Shown one piece after another: positions 26,581 through 36,486 of a stretch of 64,000 bases of DNA. Location: the NCBI RefSeq assembly GCF_000162755.2, contig NZ_JH413808.1, forward strand, positions 79,333-143,332. Reading direction: 5' to 3'. The stretch's first letter is position 1; the number at the start of each line of letters is the position of its first letter. This DNA is from Legionella drancourtii LLAP12. Its GTDB lineage: Bacteria; Pseudomonadota; Gammaproteobacteria; Legionellales; Legionellaceae. The translations under genes were made by a program, and so were the position numbers. The notes below the pieces were generated by a model that did no database searches, was not told the origin of the DNA, and worked only from the letters and a program-made list of their open reading frames with translations.

Positions 26581-27771
26581 ATGAATCTGATACAAATGAG
26601 CGACATCGATCTTTCAGGAAAGAAAGTACTAATCCGTGAAGATTTAAATGTCCCAATCAAAGATGGGATGATTACTAGCGATCAACGTCTGCAAGCAGCC
26701 TTACCTACACTCAAGGCTGCCTTGGCATCTGGAGCGGCAGTTATGGGCTTGTCGCACCTTGGTCGTCCGGAAGAAGGACGGTTTGAAAAACGCTTTTCCC
26801 TGTACCCGGTAGCGGAATACTTAAAAGAGCATTTAAACTATCCGGTTCGTTTTGTCAGCGATTACCTCAACGGCGTGGATGCACGTCCCGGTGAATTAGT
26901 TGTTTGTGAAAACGTCCGTTTTAATCCGGGTGAGAAAAGTAATGATGAGCAGTTGGCGCGCAAACTGGCCAGTCTTTGTGACGTCTTTGTCATGGACGCT
27001 TTTGGTACAGCCCATCGCGCCCAAGCTTCTACTTATGGTGTAGCTCAATTTGCACCTATTGCAGTTGCCGGTCCTTTATTGGTTAGAGAATTAACCGCCT
27101 TAGCAAAAGCCTTGAAAGCCCCAGAAAAACCTATTGTGGCTATTGTTGGCGGTGCGAAAGTCTCCTCGAAACTAAGCTTGTTACGCCAATTGGTTGGTAT
27201 GGTTGACTATCTTATCCCTGGTGGCGGTATCGCCAATACCTTTTTGAAAGCGCAAGGATTTGAAATTGGGGTGTCGCTTTATGAAGAAGACTTGTTGGAT
27301 GAGGCACGTGCTATTCTCCATTTAGCGGAAGAAAAAGGTTGCTATATACCCTTACCAACCGATGTTGTAGTCGGTAAAACATTTAGTGAAACCTGCCCAG
27401 CTTATAATAAATCCCTCCATAATGTCGCTGCTGACGATATGATTCTTGATATTGGCCCAGTCACCGTCAGTGACTATGTGGAGATCATTAATAAAGCCAA
27501 AACCATTATTTGGAATGGTCCAGTTGGTGTTTTTGAGTTTGCGCAATTTGCTTACGGCACACGTGCTTTAGCAATTGCTATTGCTGAAAGCGATGCATTT
27601 TCAATTGCTGGCGGCGGGGATACCTTGGCAGCCATCGATCTGTATGATCTGAATCAGCAAATATCTTACATTTCCACAGGAGGTGGCGCATTTCTGGAGT
27701 GTTTGGAAGGAAAAACGTTGCCAGCCGTTGCCATTTTGCAGGAGCGCGCCAAGAATGTTACGTCAGACTAA
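26581..27771 (+). CDS. pgk: Phosphoglycerate kinase
   Basis: 396 residues from the ATG at 26581, which follows GGAGAG and lies 20 nt after the gap stop; an earlier in-frame ATG at 26554 overlaps gap. Signature [13 protein letters not shown] near the N-terminus, nucleotide-binding [12 protein letters not shown] and the C-terminal GGGDTLAA and STGGGAFLE. It interconverts 1,3-bisphosphoglycerate and 3-phosphoglycerate with ATP. Confidence 0.96.
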   Translation: MNLIQMSDIDLSGKKVLIREDLNVPIKDGMITSDQRLQAALPTLKAALASGAAVMGLSHLGRPEEGRFEKRFSLYPVAEYLKEHLNYPVRFVSDYLNGVDARPGELVVCENVRFNPGEKSNDEQLARKLASLCDVFVMDAFGTAHRAQASTYGVAQFAPIAVAGPLLVRELTALAKALKAPEKPIVAIVGGAKVSSKLSLLRQLVGMVDYLIPGGGIANTFLKAQGFEIGVSLYEEDLLDEARAILHLAEEKGCYIPLPTDVVVGKTFSETCPAYNKSLHNVAADDMILDIGPVTVSDYVEIINKAKTIIWNGPVGVFEFAQFAYGTRALAIAIAESDAFSIAGGGDTLAAIDLYDLNQQISYISTGGGAFLECLEGKTLPAVAILQERAKNVTSD

Positions 27772-29176
27772 AATTGTTGCAACGCTAGGACCGGCAAGTA
27801 GTGATCCGGTAACACTTCGTGCTATGTTGACCGCAGGCGTCAATGTGGTACGGATTAATTTTTCCCATGCTGATTCCTCCGCCTTACAATTGATTGCATT
27901 AGTGCGACAAATTGCTGCAGAATTACAGCATCCACTAGCGGTTATGGCTGATTTACAAGGCCCCAAAATACGCATCGGTCGCTTCAAAGATAAAATCATT
28001 ACCCTCGTTGAAGGACAAGATTTTATGCTTGATTGCCACGATCCTGAACAATTAGGTGATGTGCATCATGTCGGCGTAGCCTACCCTAATTTAGCGCAGG
28101 AATTAGCCATAGGCGATCATTTGCTCATCAATGATGGCTTAATTGAATTAGAAGTAAAACATATTTCTGGCTCGCAAATTACGTGCACCGTTATTGAAGG
28201 TGGTGTTTTATCCGATCTAAAAGGTTTAAATAGAAAAGGCGGCGGTTTAGCGGCAAGAACGCTTACGGATAAAGATATACGTGATTTACACACAGCCATT
28301 AAAGCCGAGGTAGATTACATCAGTCTGTCGTTTGTCAAAGATGCTACCGATATTCGCCATGCACGGGCATTAATGAGTGAGTTTGGCGCTCCCAACATCC
28401 CCATTATTGCAAAAATTGAACGCACAGAGGCGCTAGAACATTTAACCGCAATCATTCAGGAAGCCGATGCAATCATGGTTGCTCGTGGAGATCTAGGAGT
28501 GGAAGTTGGCGCAGCTGAAGTTCCTGCCATTCAAAAACATATGATTGGACAAGCGCGTCGTTTGGATAAAGTCGTAATTACCGCAACCCAAATGATGGAG
28601 TCGATGATTAATCATCCTCAGCCTACTCGTGCGGAAGTATCGGATGTGGCAAACGCCATCTTAGATGGCACCGATGCGGTGATGTTATCCGCCGAAACAG
28701 CCAGCGGTCACTTCCCGGTAAAAGTTGTGAGTATGGTCAATAAAATCTGTTTAAGTGCAGAAAAACATGCCAGCTTTTACTATGATAACGCTCCTGAATC
28801 CTGCCATTACCAGCGCGCTGACCAAGCCATTGCCATGGCCACAATGCATGCGGCAAACCATTTTCCTATTCAAGCAATTGTGACCTTGACTGAATCTGGC
28901 GATACCGCATTATGGATCTCCAGGCAACACAGTACCGTACCTATTATTGCCGTCTCAGCAAACAAACGCACCATTGGCCGTTTAAGCCTGGTACATAACG
29001 TCTTTCCTGTATTTATGGATTATCATCAATTTGCTGCCGATAACTTGAACCAATATGTTCTTAATGAATTAGTTAAAGCACACCACATTAAGCGAAAAGG
29101 CTTTGTGTTATTAACTCGAGGAAGAAGTATTGGGACTGCTGGTGGCACCAATAGCATGGAAATAATTAAGGTTTAA
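27755..29176 (+). CDS. pyk: Pyruvate kinase
   Basis: 473 residues from the ATG at 27755, which overlaps the pgk 3' end by 17 nt and has GGAG at 27741-27744. Substrate region [30 protein letters not shown], the metal-binding [12 protein letters not shown] and the signature [11 protein letters not shown] are all present. It closes glycolysis by making ATP and pyruvate. The overlap with pgk indicates translational coupling. Confidence 0.95.
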   Translation: MLRQTKIVATLGPASSDPVTLRAMLTAGVNVVRINFSHADSSALQLIALVRQIAAELQHPLAVMADLQGPKIRIGRFKDKIITLVEGQDFMLDCHDPEQLGDVHHVGVAYPNLAQELAIGDHLLINDGLIELEVKHISGSQITCTVIEGGVLSDLKGLNRKGGGLAARTLTDKDIRDLHTAIKAEVDYISLSFVKDATDIRHARALMSEFGAPNIPIIAKIERTEALEHLTAIIQEADAIMVARGDLGVEVGAAEVPAIQKHMIGQARRLDKVVITATQMMESMINHPQPTRAEVSDVANAILDGTDAVMLSAETASGHFPVKVVSMVNKICLSAEKHASFYYDNAPESCHYQRADQAIAMATMHAANHFPIQAIVTLTESGDTALWISRQHSTVPIIAVSANKRTIGRLSLVHNVFPVFMDYHQFAADNLNQYVLNELVKAHHIKRKGFVLLTRGRSIGTAGGTNSMEIIKV

Positions 29177-29186
29177 TTTAAATTAA

Positions 29187-29333
29187 CTAGGGGCTGTTGA
29201 CATTTCGCTAGATTGAGCCAGAATGGGTTGATTTTTGAGCACCGAAGCGGAGCATACATCAAGTATGTGAGCATCGGAGCACAGAAAATCGACTCATTCT
29301 GGCCAAGATAGTAGAAATGTCAACAGCCCCTAG
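29187..29333. repeat. 147-bp palindromic repeat (MITE-like), copy 1
   Basis: The ends CTAGGGGCTGTTGACATTTC (29187-29206) and its exact reverse complement (29314-29333) form a perfect 20-bp terminal inverted repeat, and most of the interior also pairs (CCAGAATGGGTTGATTTT against AAAATCGACTCATTCTGG). It lies 10 bp after pyk. A diverged copy occurs at 62185-62332. No coding capacity is seen; it could act as a terminator-like mRNA hairpin. The remainder of the gap to 29591 has no gene. Confidence 0.85.
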
Positions 29334-29511
29334 AGAACAGGGAATACTCAATAAGAAAAGAGAAGTAATTTTAAGCCAAGGCCGGAGAAGCTAAAAGAAG
29401 TTAAACAAAATATTAAGAACACGATGAATTCAACTGCCATCTGGACGGTAAAGCCCTGCTATGAACCTAATCCAATAAATTGATGCTTGGAGATTCGAGC
29501 GCGTCTCAGCT

Positions 29512-29531
29512 GCTGGGCTTTACAGCCCAGC
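29512..29531. terminator. Hairpin downstream of the ProQ/FinO gene
   Basis: GCTGGGCT (29512-29519) and AGCCCAGC (29524-29531) form a perfect 8-bp stem with a 4-nt loop, 60 bp beyond the stop of the minus-strand gene. No U-run follows on that strand; terminator function is uncertain. Confidence 0.35.
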
Positions 29532-29591
29532 CTGTTGCTTCTCATTTTTATGATTGTTTAAATTTACTCTAAATCTTAAAGTTGTCGTAAC

Positions 29592-30266
29592 TTAATCGAC
29601 AACTTCTTTCTTTTCTTCAAGACTGCGTGATAAACCTAACTTTTCTTTCAAGCGGGCCACGGCATCAGGATCATACTGTCTGGTGGTTTTATGTTTCACG
29701 ACCACCGCTGCCGTACGGGCAGGTTGCACTGGGGCGTTTTGGGTTGCATAAGAACGAGCCGGATAAGTAGGTAAATAATCATCTGCAGCTGATTGACTAG
29801 CCGCTTTGGGATAACTCGATGGCAACGGATGGGAAGTAAATTGGCCTGTTGTTTTTTCGGCTAAGATCTTACGTGCATTTCTTACGCTTTTTTCAACTCG
29901 TTTTTTGATCTTGGCAGCTGCATGCTCTGCTTCTTCTGCGCTTACTTCTGCTACATCTTTCCCCTGTAAATCAACGCGCATTTCACGCAGTTTTAAACAG
30001 GCTAGATAATCAAGTCGCCGAGTAAACAAGACCACAGCTTCTCTTAATTTACTCTTGGAAATACCTACCTCCAGCGCCTTATCAGCGTGCAGCAGGATGT
30101 CTTCCATTATCCCAGTCTTTAATGGACGAATGCGTAATGAATTATCAAATGCTGCGGGAAAATTTGCCGCAAGCCATAGTAAGGCATCCGTTCGTGCTTT
30201 TTTAGACTGGTTTTTTTGAGTTTTATTAATAACGGCGGTGCGTGGGTGCAGCTCCTGTTTTCTCAT
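29592..30266 (-). CDS. ProQ/FinO-domain RNA chaperone (RocC-like)
   Basis: 224 residues: an N-terminal FinO/ProQ domain (about 20-125, with ALLWLAANFPAAFDNSLRIRPLKTGI and LREAVVLFTRRLDYLACLKLREMRVDL) and a low-complexity basic C-terminal tail. In L. pneumophila RocC, a protein of this size and design, stabilises the RocR small RNA to repress competence genes. Other ProQ paralogues exist in Legionella, so orthology is not certain. A lone gene with its own 5' gap. Confidence 0.82.
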   Translation of the reverse strand: MRKQELHPRTAVINKTQKNQSKKARTDALLWLAANFPAAFDNSLRIRPLKTGIMEDILLHADKALEVGISKSKLREAVVLFTRRLDYLACLKLREMRVDLQGKDVAEVSAEEAEHAAAKIKKRVEKSVRNARKILAEKTTGQFTSHPLPSSYPKAASQSAADDYLPTYPARSYATQNAPVQPARTAAVVVKHKTTRQYDPDAVARLKEKLGLSRSLEEKKEVVD

Positions 30267-30477
30267 TAGTGTACCCTTGATTAGAAATTAGTTGTTCTGT
30301 TCGAAAATAATACGATTTATTCGCATTAATAATGAGCGCACAATGTACAATGTTTAGTGATTTTTTGCAAGCATTCTAAACTGGTTCGCTGATTTCCAAT
30401 AAAAACCAAAATACAAAGTAGAAAAACGTATCCTAATCAGCCTATAATTAATTTAAATTCCGACTATTAGACATATT

Positions 30478-30654
30478 ATGAAACGATTATTTATCGCATT
30501 TCTTGCTTTAACTGTTCCCTGGCTGGTGATGCTTGTCAATGATAATCCAGGAGCAGCCTTTGTTGTTTTGGTAATGCAGGTAACCTTGATTGGCTGGCCT
30601 TTTGCAACCATTTGGGCTTGGCGAACCGCATATCCCCCAAAGAATAAAAAATAA
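30478..30654 (+). CDS. Small Pmp3/YqaE-like membrane peptide
   Basis: 58 residues, two hydrophobic segments (about 3-20 and 27-50) separated by NDNPGAAF, and the end IGWPFATIWAWRTAYPPKNKK. The pattern resembles the Pmp3/YqaE proteolipid family. A TATAAT at 30443-30448 lies 30 bp upstream of the ATG. It precedes dapB by 42 bp on the same strand. Role unknown; Pmp3 proteins affect membrane potential and stress tolerance in other organisms. Confidence 0.65.
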   Translation: MKRLFIAFLALTVPWLVMLVNDNPGAAFVVLVMQVTLIGWPFATIWAWRTAYPPKNKK

Positions 30655-30696
30655 GTGTGATTCCTGAATCATGACGAACAATCATCAAGGAGAACC

Positions 30697-31428
30697 ATGT
30701 TGACTCGCGTTATCGTAAATGGGGCTGGCGGTAAAATGGGTGCATTGGCCTGCGCCACTTTGCAGCAACACCCTGAATTTGAATTAGTAGCACAACTGGG
30801 CAAGCACGATGATTTATCCCAAACGATTGTTGCGACCAAAGCCCAGATCGTTGTTGATCTGACCCGGGCTGATTCGGTTTATCAGAATAGTGTGACCATT
30901 ATTAAACATGGTGCGCATCCAGTAATTGGTACCTCAGGATTATTACCGGAACAAATTAAGGAATTAACCGCACGGTGTGAAACACAACGCTTAGGAGGCC
31001 TGATAGCCCCTAATTTTTCGATTAGTGCCGTATTAATGATGCTATTTGCTGCAAAAGCCGCAGAATATTTTTCAGAAGTAGAAATTATTGAAACCCATCA
31101 TCAACAAAAATTAGATGCACCTTCAGGTACGGCGTTAAAAACAGCGGAGATGATTGCTGCCGCACGCAAAAAACCTAAAAATAAACTAAATCTACAGGAA
31201 CTAATCCCTGGTGCCCGAGGTGCTACACACTGCGACGTAAATATCCATTCTTTACGTTTACCTGGCGTACTGGCACGCCAACAAGTTATTTTTGGTAATG
31301 CGGGCGAAACGCTGTCTATTACCGATGACAGCATAGACCGCAATTGTTTTATGCCAGGCGTGGTTTTAGCCTGTCAGAAGGTATTGGCATTAACTACTTT
31401 GGTTTATGGCCTAGAACATGTACTATAA
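30697..31428 (+). CDS. dapB: 4-hydroxy-tetrahydrodipicolinate reductase
   Basis: 243 residues. The N-terminal NAD(P)-binding VNGAGGKMG and the family signature ETHHQQKLDAPSGTALKTAE are clear. It catalyses the NAD(P)H-dependent step from DapA product to tetrahydrodipicolinate in lysine and diaminopimelate (cell wall) synthesis. An AGGAG site precedes the ATG. It ends at a strong bidirectional hairpin. Confidence 0.95.
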   Translation: MLTRVIVNGAGGKMGALACATLQQHPEFELVAQLGKHDDLSQTIVATKAQIVVDLTRADSVYQNSVTIIKHGAHPVIGTSGLLPEQIKELTARCETQRLGGLIAPNFSISAVLMMLFAAKAAEYFSEVEIIETHHQQKLDAPSGTALKTAEMIAAARKKPKNKLNLQELIPGARGATHCDVNIHSLRLPGVLARQQVIFGNAGETLSITDDSIDRNCFMPGVVLACQKVLALTTLVYGLEHVL

Positions 31429-31430
31429 CC

Positions 31431-31467
31431 GCATGCCCTACTATCAACGAGTAGGGCATGCATAATT
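31431..31467. terminator. Intrinsic terminator between dapB and the sidP-like gene
   Basis: GCATGCCCTACT (31431-31442) and AGTAGGGCATGC (31450-31461) form a perfect 12-bp stem with a 7-nt loop, followed by ATAATTTTTATT on the plus strand. It lies 3 bp after dapB and 8 bp from the stop of the convergent gene, so it can serve both. Confidence 0.8.
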
Positions 31468-31468
31468 T

Positions 31469-33907
31469 TTATTGCGAAACAAAAGCCCTACTAGCCCCCA
31501 AATATTCTTTTTTGGACGCATTAAATAAACCATTACACTCTGCCACACTTTGCTGAAATAGTGCGTCAAAAGACGACTCTGGTTGCTGGCTTGGTTTTAA
31601 TAATTGCCGCAGCTTATACACCGTAAGCGTTGCCATCGAACGCGATACATCTTGCTCAGGACGCCTCATTATAATTTCAAAGATTCCACAAAGACGGGTA
31701 GCGCTATTTATTCCAGAATCTGGATTCATCATTAAATCTTTAATCTGTTGTATTCCCGTAGGAATACCTGAAGGGTGAAAGAATGGCAGGCTCCAACTGC
31801 CCTGTGATTCCTTGGCGATAAATTGCGTCATATCATTAAAAGCAAGATAAAGGGCATCATAGAGTTCACGACACCTCTCTTCGCCTAATTGTTCAACTAC
31901 CAATTGACACAATAAACTATCAGCAGGTGATAATAAGTCATCTGTCTTAGCGCTTCCTTGGGAAATTTCTCTAGCCTCATTATTCGAGGCTAAAATATCA
32001 TCGCATTTTAAGGCATTATAACCTAAACGCCGATTAATCTCTGCGGTGATATCCGCTGGAAAATATTCATAAGGCGTCTTAAGCCCCTCTGAGCCAGGTG
32101 CATTTTGTCCAGCATGTTCATGCTGGTGCCGAGAAAGGTAAAGATCGGCAGCCAAAGTGACAAAATTAGCTCGATTAGTCAGTGTATCTTCAAATAAAGG
32201 CCAATCATTATATGTTAAAGCATAAAGATACATGGCATCCGTGTTAATAATACTCTTCGCTTTTCTATCTTTACCACTCACACACGAGCCATAAGAATAG
32301 CCATTAATCGCGGAAATAATGAGCTGCTCCTGAGAACTAATAAATAGCTCTCTACCAAGACCACATAAATACTCCAGATAAGTGGCCGTACCGTAACCAG
32401 ATTTTAATACGTTTTTATAATTTTCCAGGAGCTTGTCCAAACCAGGAACCTTAGAAACATAAGGTTCTACAGCCTCTAAAAACGCCACTACATCAGGATC
32501 AGCCTCGGTTGTATAAAGCACTAATTTTGCTTTATTCAATGGATGATTTGTTTGCAATATTGGCGGTGCCGGGGTGCCATTACTAATAATTGATCGCGCC
32601 ATTTGATTTAATTGAAAATCAGGAATAATGGAAGATAAAAGCGGAATATAGTCTGAACCTATGGGACTAACTAAAGTTTGGAATAAAATCACCTGCTCTG
32701 GTTTCGCATCTTCCACCACTTTCAGCAAATTCGCCAGCACATGTCGTCGTTGTACGGCCAAAGGCCAATTCTTTCTTATCCCCTCACGTGTAGCAATATG
32801 GCTTGAACGCATTATGGGCGAATACAATTGACAAAATTCACCTGTAGCAGTTAATGAATAGAGGCTGTGACGAGCAAAATTAGCGGGCATTGGTAGGGTG
32901 CGATGACGACTGCAAACAAAAGATACCGCCTCTTCCACCATAGATTTACTTCGAAGTACCTTTTCCAGAAAATATTGTTGATGCTCCGACAAGACCCAAT
33001 ACCATTGCGGAATTTTGCTAATTTGTTCTAAGTTGTTTTTAAAGTTCTGACGCGAAAGCATCTCTTTAAACTGCATGAGTTTTTCATCAACCTCATCTAC
33101 AGATTTTTCTGCAGCTAATACCCGCATCATTTCTTGATGATGCAAAGGCAACTTATCAAACCAAGCCGGAAGAGTGCTGCAATTGGCAATACTATTTAAA
33201 TCATTACTTATTTTTAATGCCTTGCTTTTTATGTCTTTCCAAGCCGCTAAAAAAAGGGCTAAATCATCGCTAACATTAATCGATTCTGCGTTAAAATTAC
33301 AGAAATAAGCCTGCATGAAATGAGCTTTAGGCTTAGCTAGTTCACGGAACCAAAAGGGAGTTTTAGGGTAGTTCTCTGCTTTTATCTGTGTTAGCTCATT
33401 GACAATTTGCTCATAATGAGGAGGGAGAGATTCATCCAATTGCAAGACATATTCAATGCCTTTACCCAATTTCATCGGGGTCAAAGTTGCCAAATCAGTC
33501 CGACCTTGAGACATCAACACATATTGTTCTGCCTCATTGAGTAATTCAGCAGCTTCTGCACCAGAACGATTCCAGCCAGCAGCTATGACATCGATTATTT
33601 TGCTAGTAAAATGCTCTAGCTCATTTTGTAATTCATCGATTGGAGTACTTGTTCCTTTATAAAGCGCGCGACACTGCTGAGCATAAGCTGTTAAGGTTTC
33701 TTTATTTAAAGGATAAGATGGATAAGCATCCACTAAAAAGTCAAAAGCCTGATGCAAAATATCAATACGCTTGGCATAGCTTTGCTGATAATTCGGTTTT
33801 AAAGAGTATGATTCTAGCTCATAATCAGGGAATTTTGTTTTTAATGCATCGATTATCTCCGGTGCGACGGTAGCTCCTTCTTGTACACGTATTATTCCTT
33901 TTGGCAT
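31469..33907 (-). CDS. sidP: SidP-like phosphoinositide phosphatase, probable Dot/Icm effector
   Basis: 812 residues. The CX5R phosphatase signature is at GSCVSGKDRKAK (Cys542 to Arg548), the same SGKDR type as in bacterial inositol-lipid phosphatases. L. pneumophila SidP (lpg0130, about 820 residues) is a PI3P 3-phosphatase effector whose gene, as I recall, sits next to the mmsA homologue; here mmsA is the adjacent divergent gene. No signal peptide is visible, as expected for Dot/Icm cargo. Orthology is inferred from motif, size and synteny, not from an alignment. Confidence 0.82.
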   Translation of the reverse strand: MPKGIIRVQEGATVAPEIIDALKTKFPDYELESYSLKPNYQQSYAKRIDILHQAFDFLVDAYPSYPLNKETLTAYAQQCRALYKGTSTPIDELQNELEHFTSKIIDVIAAGWNRSGAEAAELLNEAEQYVLMSQGRTDLATLTPMKLGKGIEYVLQLDESLPPHYEQIVNELTQIKAENYPKTPFWFRELAKPKAHFMQAYFCNFNAESINVSDDLALFLAAWKDIKSKALKISNDLNSIANCSTLPAWFDKLPLHHQEMMRVLAAEKSVDEVDEKLMQFKEMLSRQNFKNNLEQISKIPQWYWVLSEHQQYFLEKVLRSKSMVEEAVSFVCSRHRTLPMPANFARHSLYSLTATGEFCQLYSPIMRSSHIATREGIRKNWPLAVQRRHVLANLLKVVEDAKPEQVILFQTLVSPIGSDYIPLLSSIIPDFQLNQMARSIISNGTPAPPILQTNHPLNKAKLVLYTTEADPDVVAFLEAVEPYVSKVPGLDKLLENYKNVLKSGYGTATYLEYLCGLGRELFISSQEQLIISAINGYSYGSCVSGKDRKAKSIINTDAMYLYALTYNDWPLFEDTLTNRANFVTLAADLYLSRHQHEHAGQNAPGSEGLKTPYEYFPADITAEINRRLGYNALKCDDILASNNEAREISQGSAKTDDLLSPADSLLCQLVVEQLGEERCRELYDALYLAFNDMTQFIAKESQGSWSLPFFHPSGIPTGIQQIKDLMMNPDSGINSATRLCGIFEIIMRRPEQDVSRSMATLTVYKLRQLLKPSQQPESSFDALFQQSVAECNGLFNASKKEYLGASRAFVSQ

Positions 33908-34066
33908 CGTAATATATCCTTAAACTACTTTAGTCCTAGAACCCTCAGAAGTTATTGTTTAATAAACAATAACTTCTGGAAGTCCACTATTATTGTATAA
34001 ATATTTCCATGAAACAATTACAATGATCAACCTAAATTGATAAAAATCATGAAAAGGAGTTTGATG

Positions 34067-35566
34067 ATGGGATACATTGTACAACATTACATAGGTGGTC
34101 AATTAATTAACGAAGCAAACACAGCCAGCCACCCTATTTACAACCCCGCCTTAGGTGAAATCATTGGGCAAGTACACTTCGCATCGAAAGCCCTGTGCGA
34201 TAAAACCATCATGACCGCAAAAGAAGCAGGAATTGAATGGTCGCAAACACCTGCAATAAAAAGAGCACGTATTCTTTTTAAATTTAGAGAATTAATGGAA
34301 AAATATCAAATGGATTTGGCACGAATCGTGACAAATGAACACGGCAAGACGATTGATGACGCGAAAGGTTCCGTAGCACGCGCCATCGAAGTAGTTGAAT
34401 TACATTGTGGTTTGGTGAATCAACTCAAAGGGGATTTCTCTAACGATGTAGCCAGTGGTATTGATTGCCATACCTTTCGACAACCAATCGGCATCAGCCT
34501 TGGTATCTCCCCCTTTAATTTTCCAGTAATGGTTCCCGTATGGATGATGATCCCGGCAATTGCCTGTGGTAATCCCTTTATCTTAAAACCATCAGAACAA
34601 GATCCTTCCGCCTCCGTGCGCTTATTAGAATTATTAAGTGACGCAGGCTTACCCGATGGAGTGGCTAATTGCTTGCATGGTGATAAAGAAACGGTAGACT
34701 ATTTACTCACCCATCCGGATATTGCAGCAGTCACTGCAGTCGCATCAACTCCAGTAGCTCACTCTATTTATACTAAAGCAATTACGCATGGTAAACGCGC
34801 TCATACCTTTGGTGGGGCTAAAAATCATTGTGTAGTGATGCCCGATGCCGATCTCGACCAAGCAGCCACAGCGATTGTTGGAGCAGCTTATGGCTCTGCT
34901 GGTGAACGCTGCATGGCTATCTCGGTTGCTGTTGCGGTAGGCGATCAAATTGCGGATGCGTTAATCGCCAAAATGACACCACAAATTCAAGCCATGAAGA
35001 TTAATGCAGGTGATGTCGCTGGTACCGATATGGGACCATTGATTAGTGGGGCGCACCAGCAAAAAGTTTTAGCCGCCATCGACCAAGGCGTACATGAAGG
35101 TGCAAAACTCATCATTGATGGCAGAACATTTAAGCATCCAGAACATGCTCAAGGATTCTTTGTCGGCCCTTGTTTATTTGATAAAGTCACCGCACAGATG
35201 TCTATCTACCAAAATGAAATTTTTGGACCAGTTCTTGTCGTTGTGCGCGTCGCTGATTTTGAACAAGCCATCGACTTAGTAAATAAGCATCAGTTTGGTA
35301 ATGGCACGGCAATCTTTACACGCGATGGCTTTAGTGCCCGTGAATACAGTCAACGCATCCAAGTCGGTATGGTTGGTATTAATATTCCTATTCCAGTACC
35401 TATTGCCAACCATCCTTTTGGCGGCTGGAAACATTCCTTCTTTGGTGATATCAATATGCATGGCGAAAACAGTATTTATTTCTATACCAAACAAAAGACG
35501 GTGACCAGTAAATGGCCAGTTAATGAACTAACAGAAAATGCCTTTATTATGCCAACCCACGATTAA
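34067..35566 (+). CDS. mmsA: CoA-acylating methylmalonate-semialdehyde dehydrogenase
   Basis: 499 residues from the ATG at 34067; AAGGAG at 34054-34059 would serve this ATG or the adjacent one at 34064. Aldehyde dehydrogenase fold with GISPFNFPVMVPVWM, GGAKNHCVVMPDAD and the active-site cysteine in GSAGERCMAIS. It converts methylmalonate semialdehyde to propionyl-CoA in valine catabolism. First gene of mmsA-mmsB-acs, divergent from the sidP-like gene. Confidence 0.94.
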   Translation: MGYIVQHYIGGQLINEANTASHPIYNPALGEIIGQVHFASKALCDKTIMTAKEAGIEWSQTPAIKRARILFKFRELMEKYQMDLARIVTNEHGKTIDDAKGSVARAIEVVELHCGLVNQLKGDFSNDVASGIDCHTFRQPIGISLGISPFNFPVMVPVWMMIPAIACGNPFILKPSEQDPSASVRLLELLSDAGLPDGVANCLHGDKETVDYLLTHPDIAAVTAVASTPVAHSIYTKAITHGKRAHTFGGAKNHCVVMPDADLDQAATAIVGAAYGSAGERCMAISVAVAVGDQIADALIAKMTPQIQAMKINAGDVAGTDMGPLISGAHQQKVLAAIDQGVHEGAKLIIDGRTFKHPEHAQGFFVGPCLFDKVTAQMSIYQNEIFGPVLVVVRVADFEQAIDLVNKHQFGNGTAIFTRDGFSAREYSQRIQVGMVGINIPIPVPIANHPFGGWKHSFFGDINMHGENSIYFYTKQKTVTSKWPVNELTENAFIMPTHD

Positions 35567-35580
35567 ATACGGAGAAATGC

Positions 35581-36486
35581 ATGGCAAAAATTGGATTTGT
35601 CGGATTAGGTCATATGGGCTTACCCATGGCCATTAATCTTGTTAAGGCAGGACACCAAGTCAGTGGATATGACGTACAACAATCAGCCCGGCAAAATTTT
35701 GCCAATGCCGGTGGCGTCATAGCCCAGAACCTGCAAGAAGTAGCACAAGACATCATCATCACTATGTTACAAACAGGACAACAAGTCTTAGCTGTATATC
35801 ATGGTCCTGATGGCTTGCTCACTATGCTAAAACAAGGTTCCTTATTGATTGACTGCTCCACAATTGACGTCAATAGCGCACGTGAGTTACATCAGCTCGC
35901 CCACGCACAGAGCATCCGTGTGGTTGATGCACCGGTATCTGGCGGTACTGCAGGTGCAGCTGCAGGCACCTTAACCTTTATGGTCGGCGGTGAAGAAGCC
36001 GCTTTTCACGCAGCCCAGCCCATACTTGCAGCAATGGGACAAAAAATTATTCACACGGGTGTTGCTGGCAGCGGCCAGGCAGCAAAAATATGCAACAACA
36101 TGATTCTTGGAATTTCGATGATCGCCATTTCCGAAGCATTTGTTTTAGCAGAACAGTTGCACCTATCACCACAAAAGCTCTTTGAGGTAGTTAGTAATTC
36201 ATCGGGACAGTGCTGGGCGATGAGCAAATATGCTCCTGTAGCTGGCGTACTGGAAAATGTGCCCGCCAATAATGAATACAAACCAGGATTTGCCGCAGCG
36301 ATGATGCTGAAAGATTTATTGCTCAGCCAAGATTCTGCGCACGCAGTGCAGGTCACCACGCCCTTGGGTGCAAAAGCAACAACACTTTATCAACATTTAA
36401 TTGAACAAGGCCTTGGTGAAGCTGATTTTTCAGCTATTATAAAATTAATATCCCAAGGAAAAGAGGTAGAGCATGACCCATCCTAA
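35581..36486 (+). CDS. mmsB: 3-hydroxyisobutyrate dehydrogenase
   Basis: 301 residues. Rossmann motif GFVGLGHMGLPMAINLVKAGHQVSGYD, substrate-binding DAPVSGGTAGAAAGTLT and the catalytic-lysine region GQAAKICNNMILGI. It supplies methylmalonate semialdehyde to MmsA in valine breakdown. It starts 14 nt after mmsA and overlaps the acs start by 14 nt, so all three are one operon. Confidence 0.95.
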   Translation: MAKIGFVGLGHMGLPMAINLVKAGHQVSGYDVQQSARQNFANAGGVIAQNLQEVAQDIIITMLQTGQQVLAVYHGPDGLLTMLKQGSLLIDCSTIDVNSARELHQLAHAQSIRVVDAPVSGGTAGAAAGTLTFMVGGEEAAFHAAQPILAAMGQKIIHTGVAGSGQAAKICNNMILGISMIAISEAFVLAEQLHLSPQKLFEVVSNSSGQCWAMSKYAPVAGVLENVPANNEYKPGFAAAMMLKDLLLSQDSAHAVQVTTPLGAKATTLYQHLIEQGLGEADFSAIIKLISQGKEVEHDPS

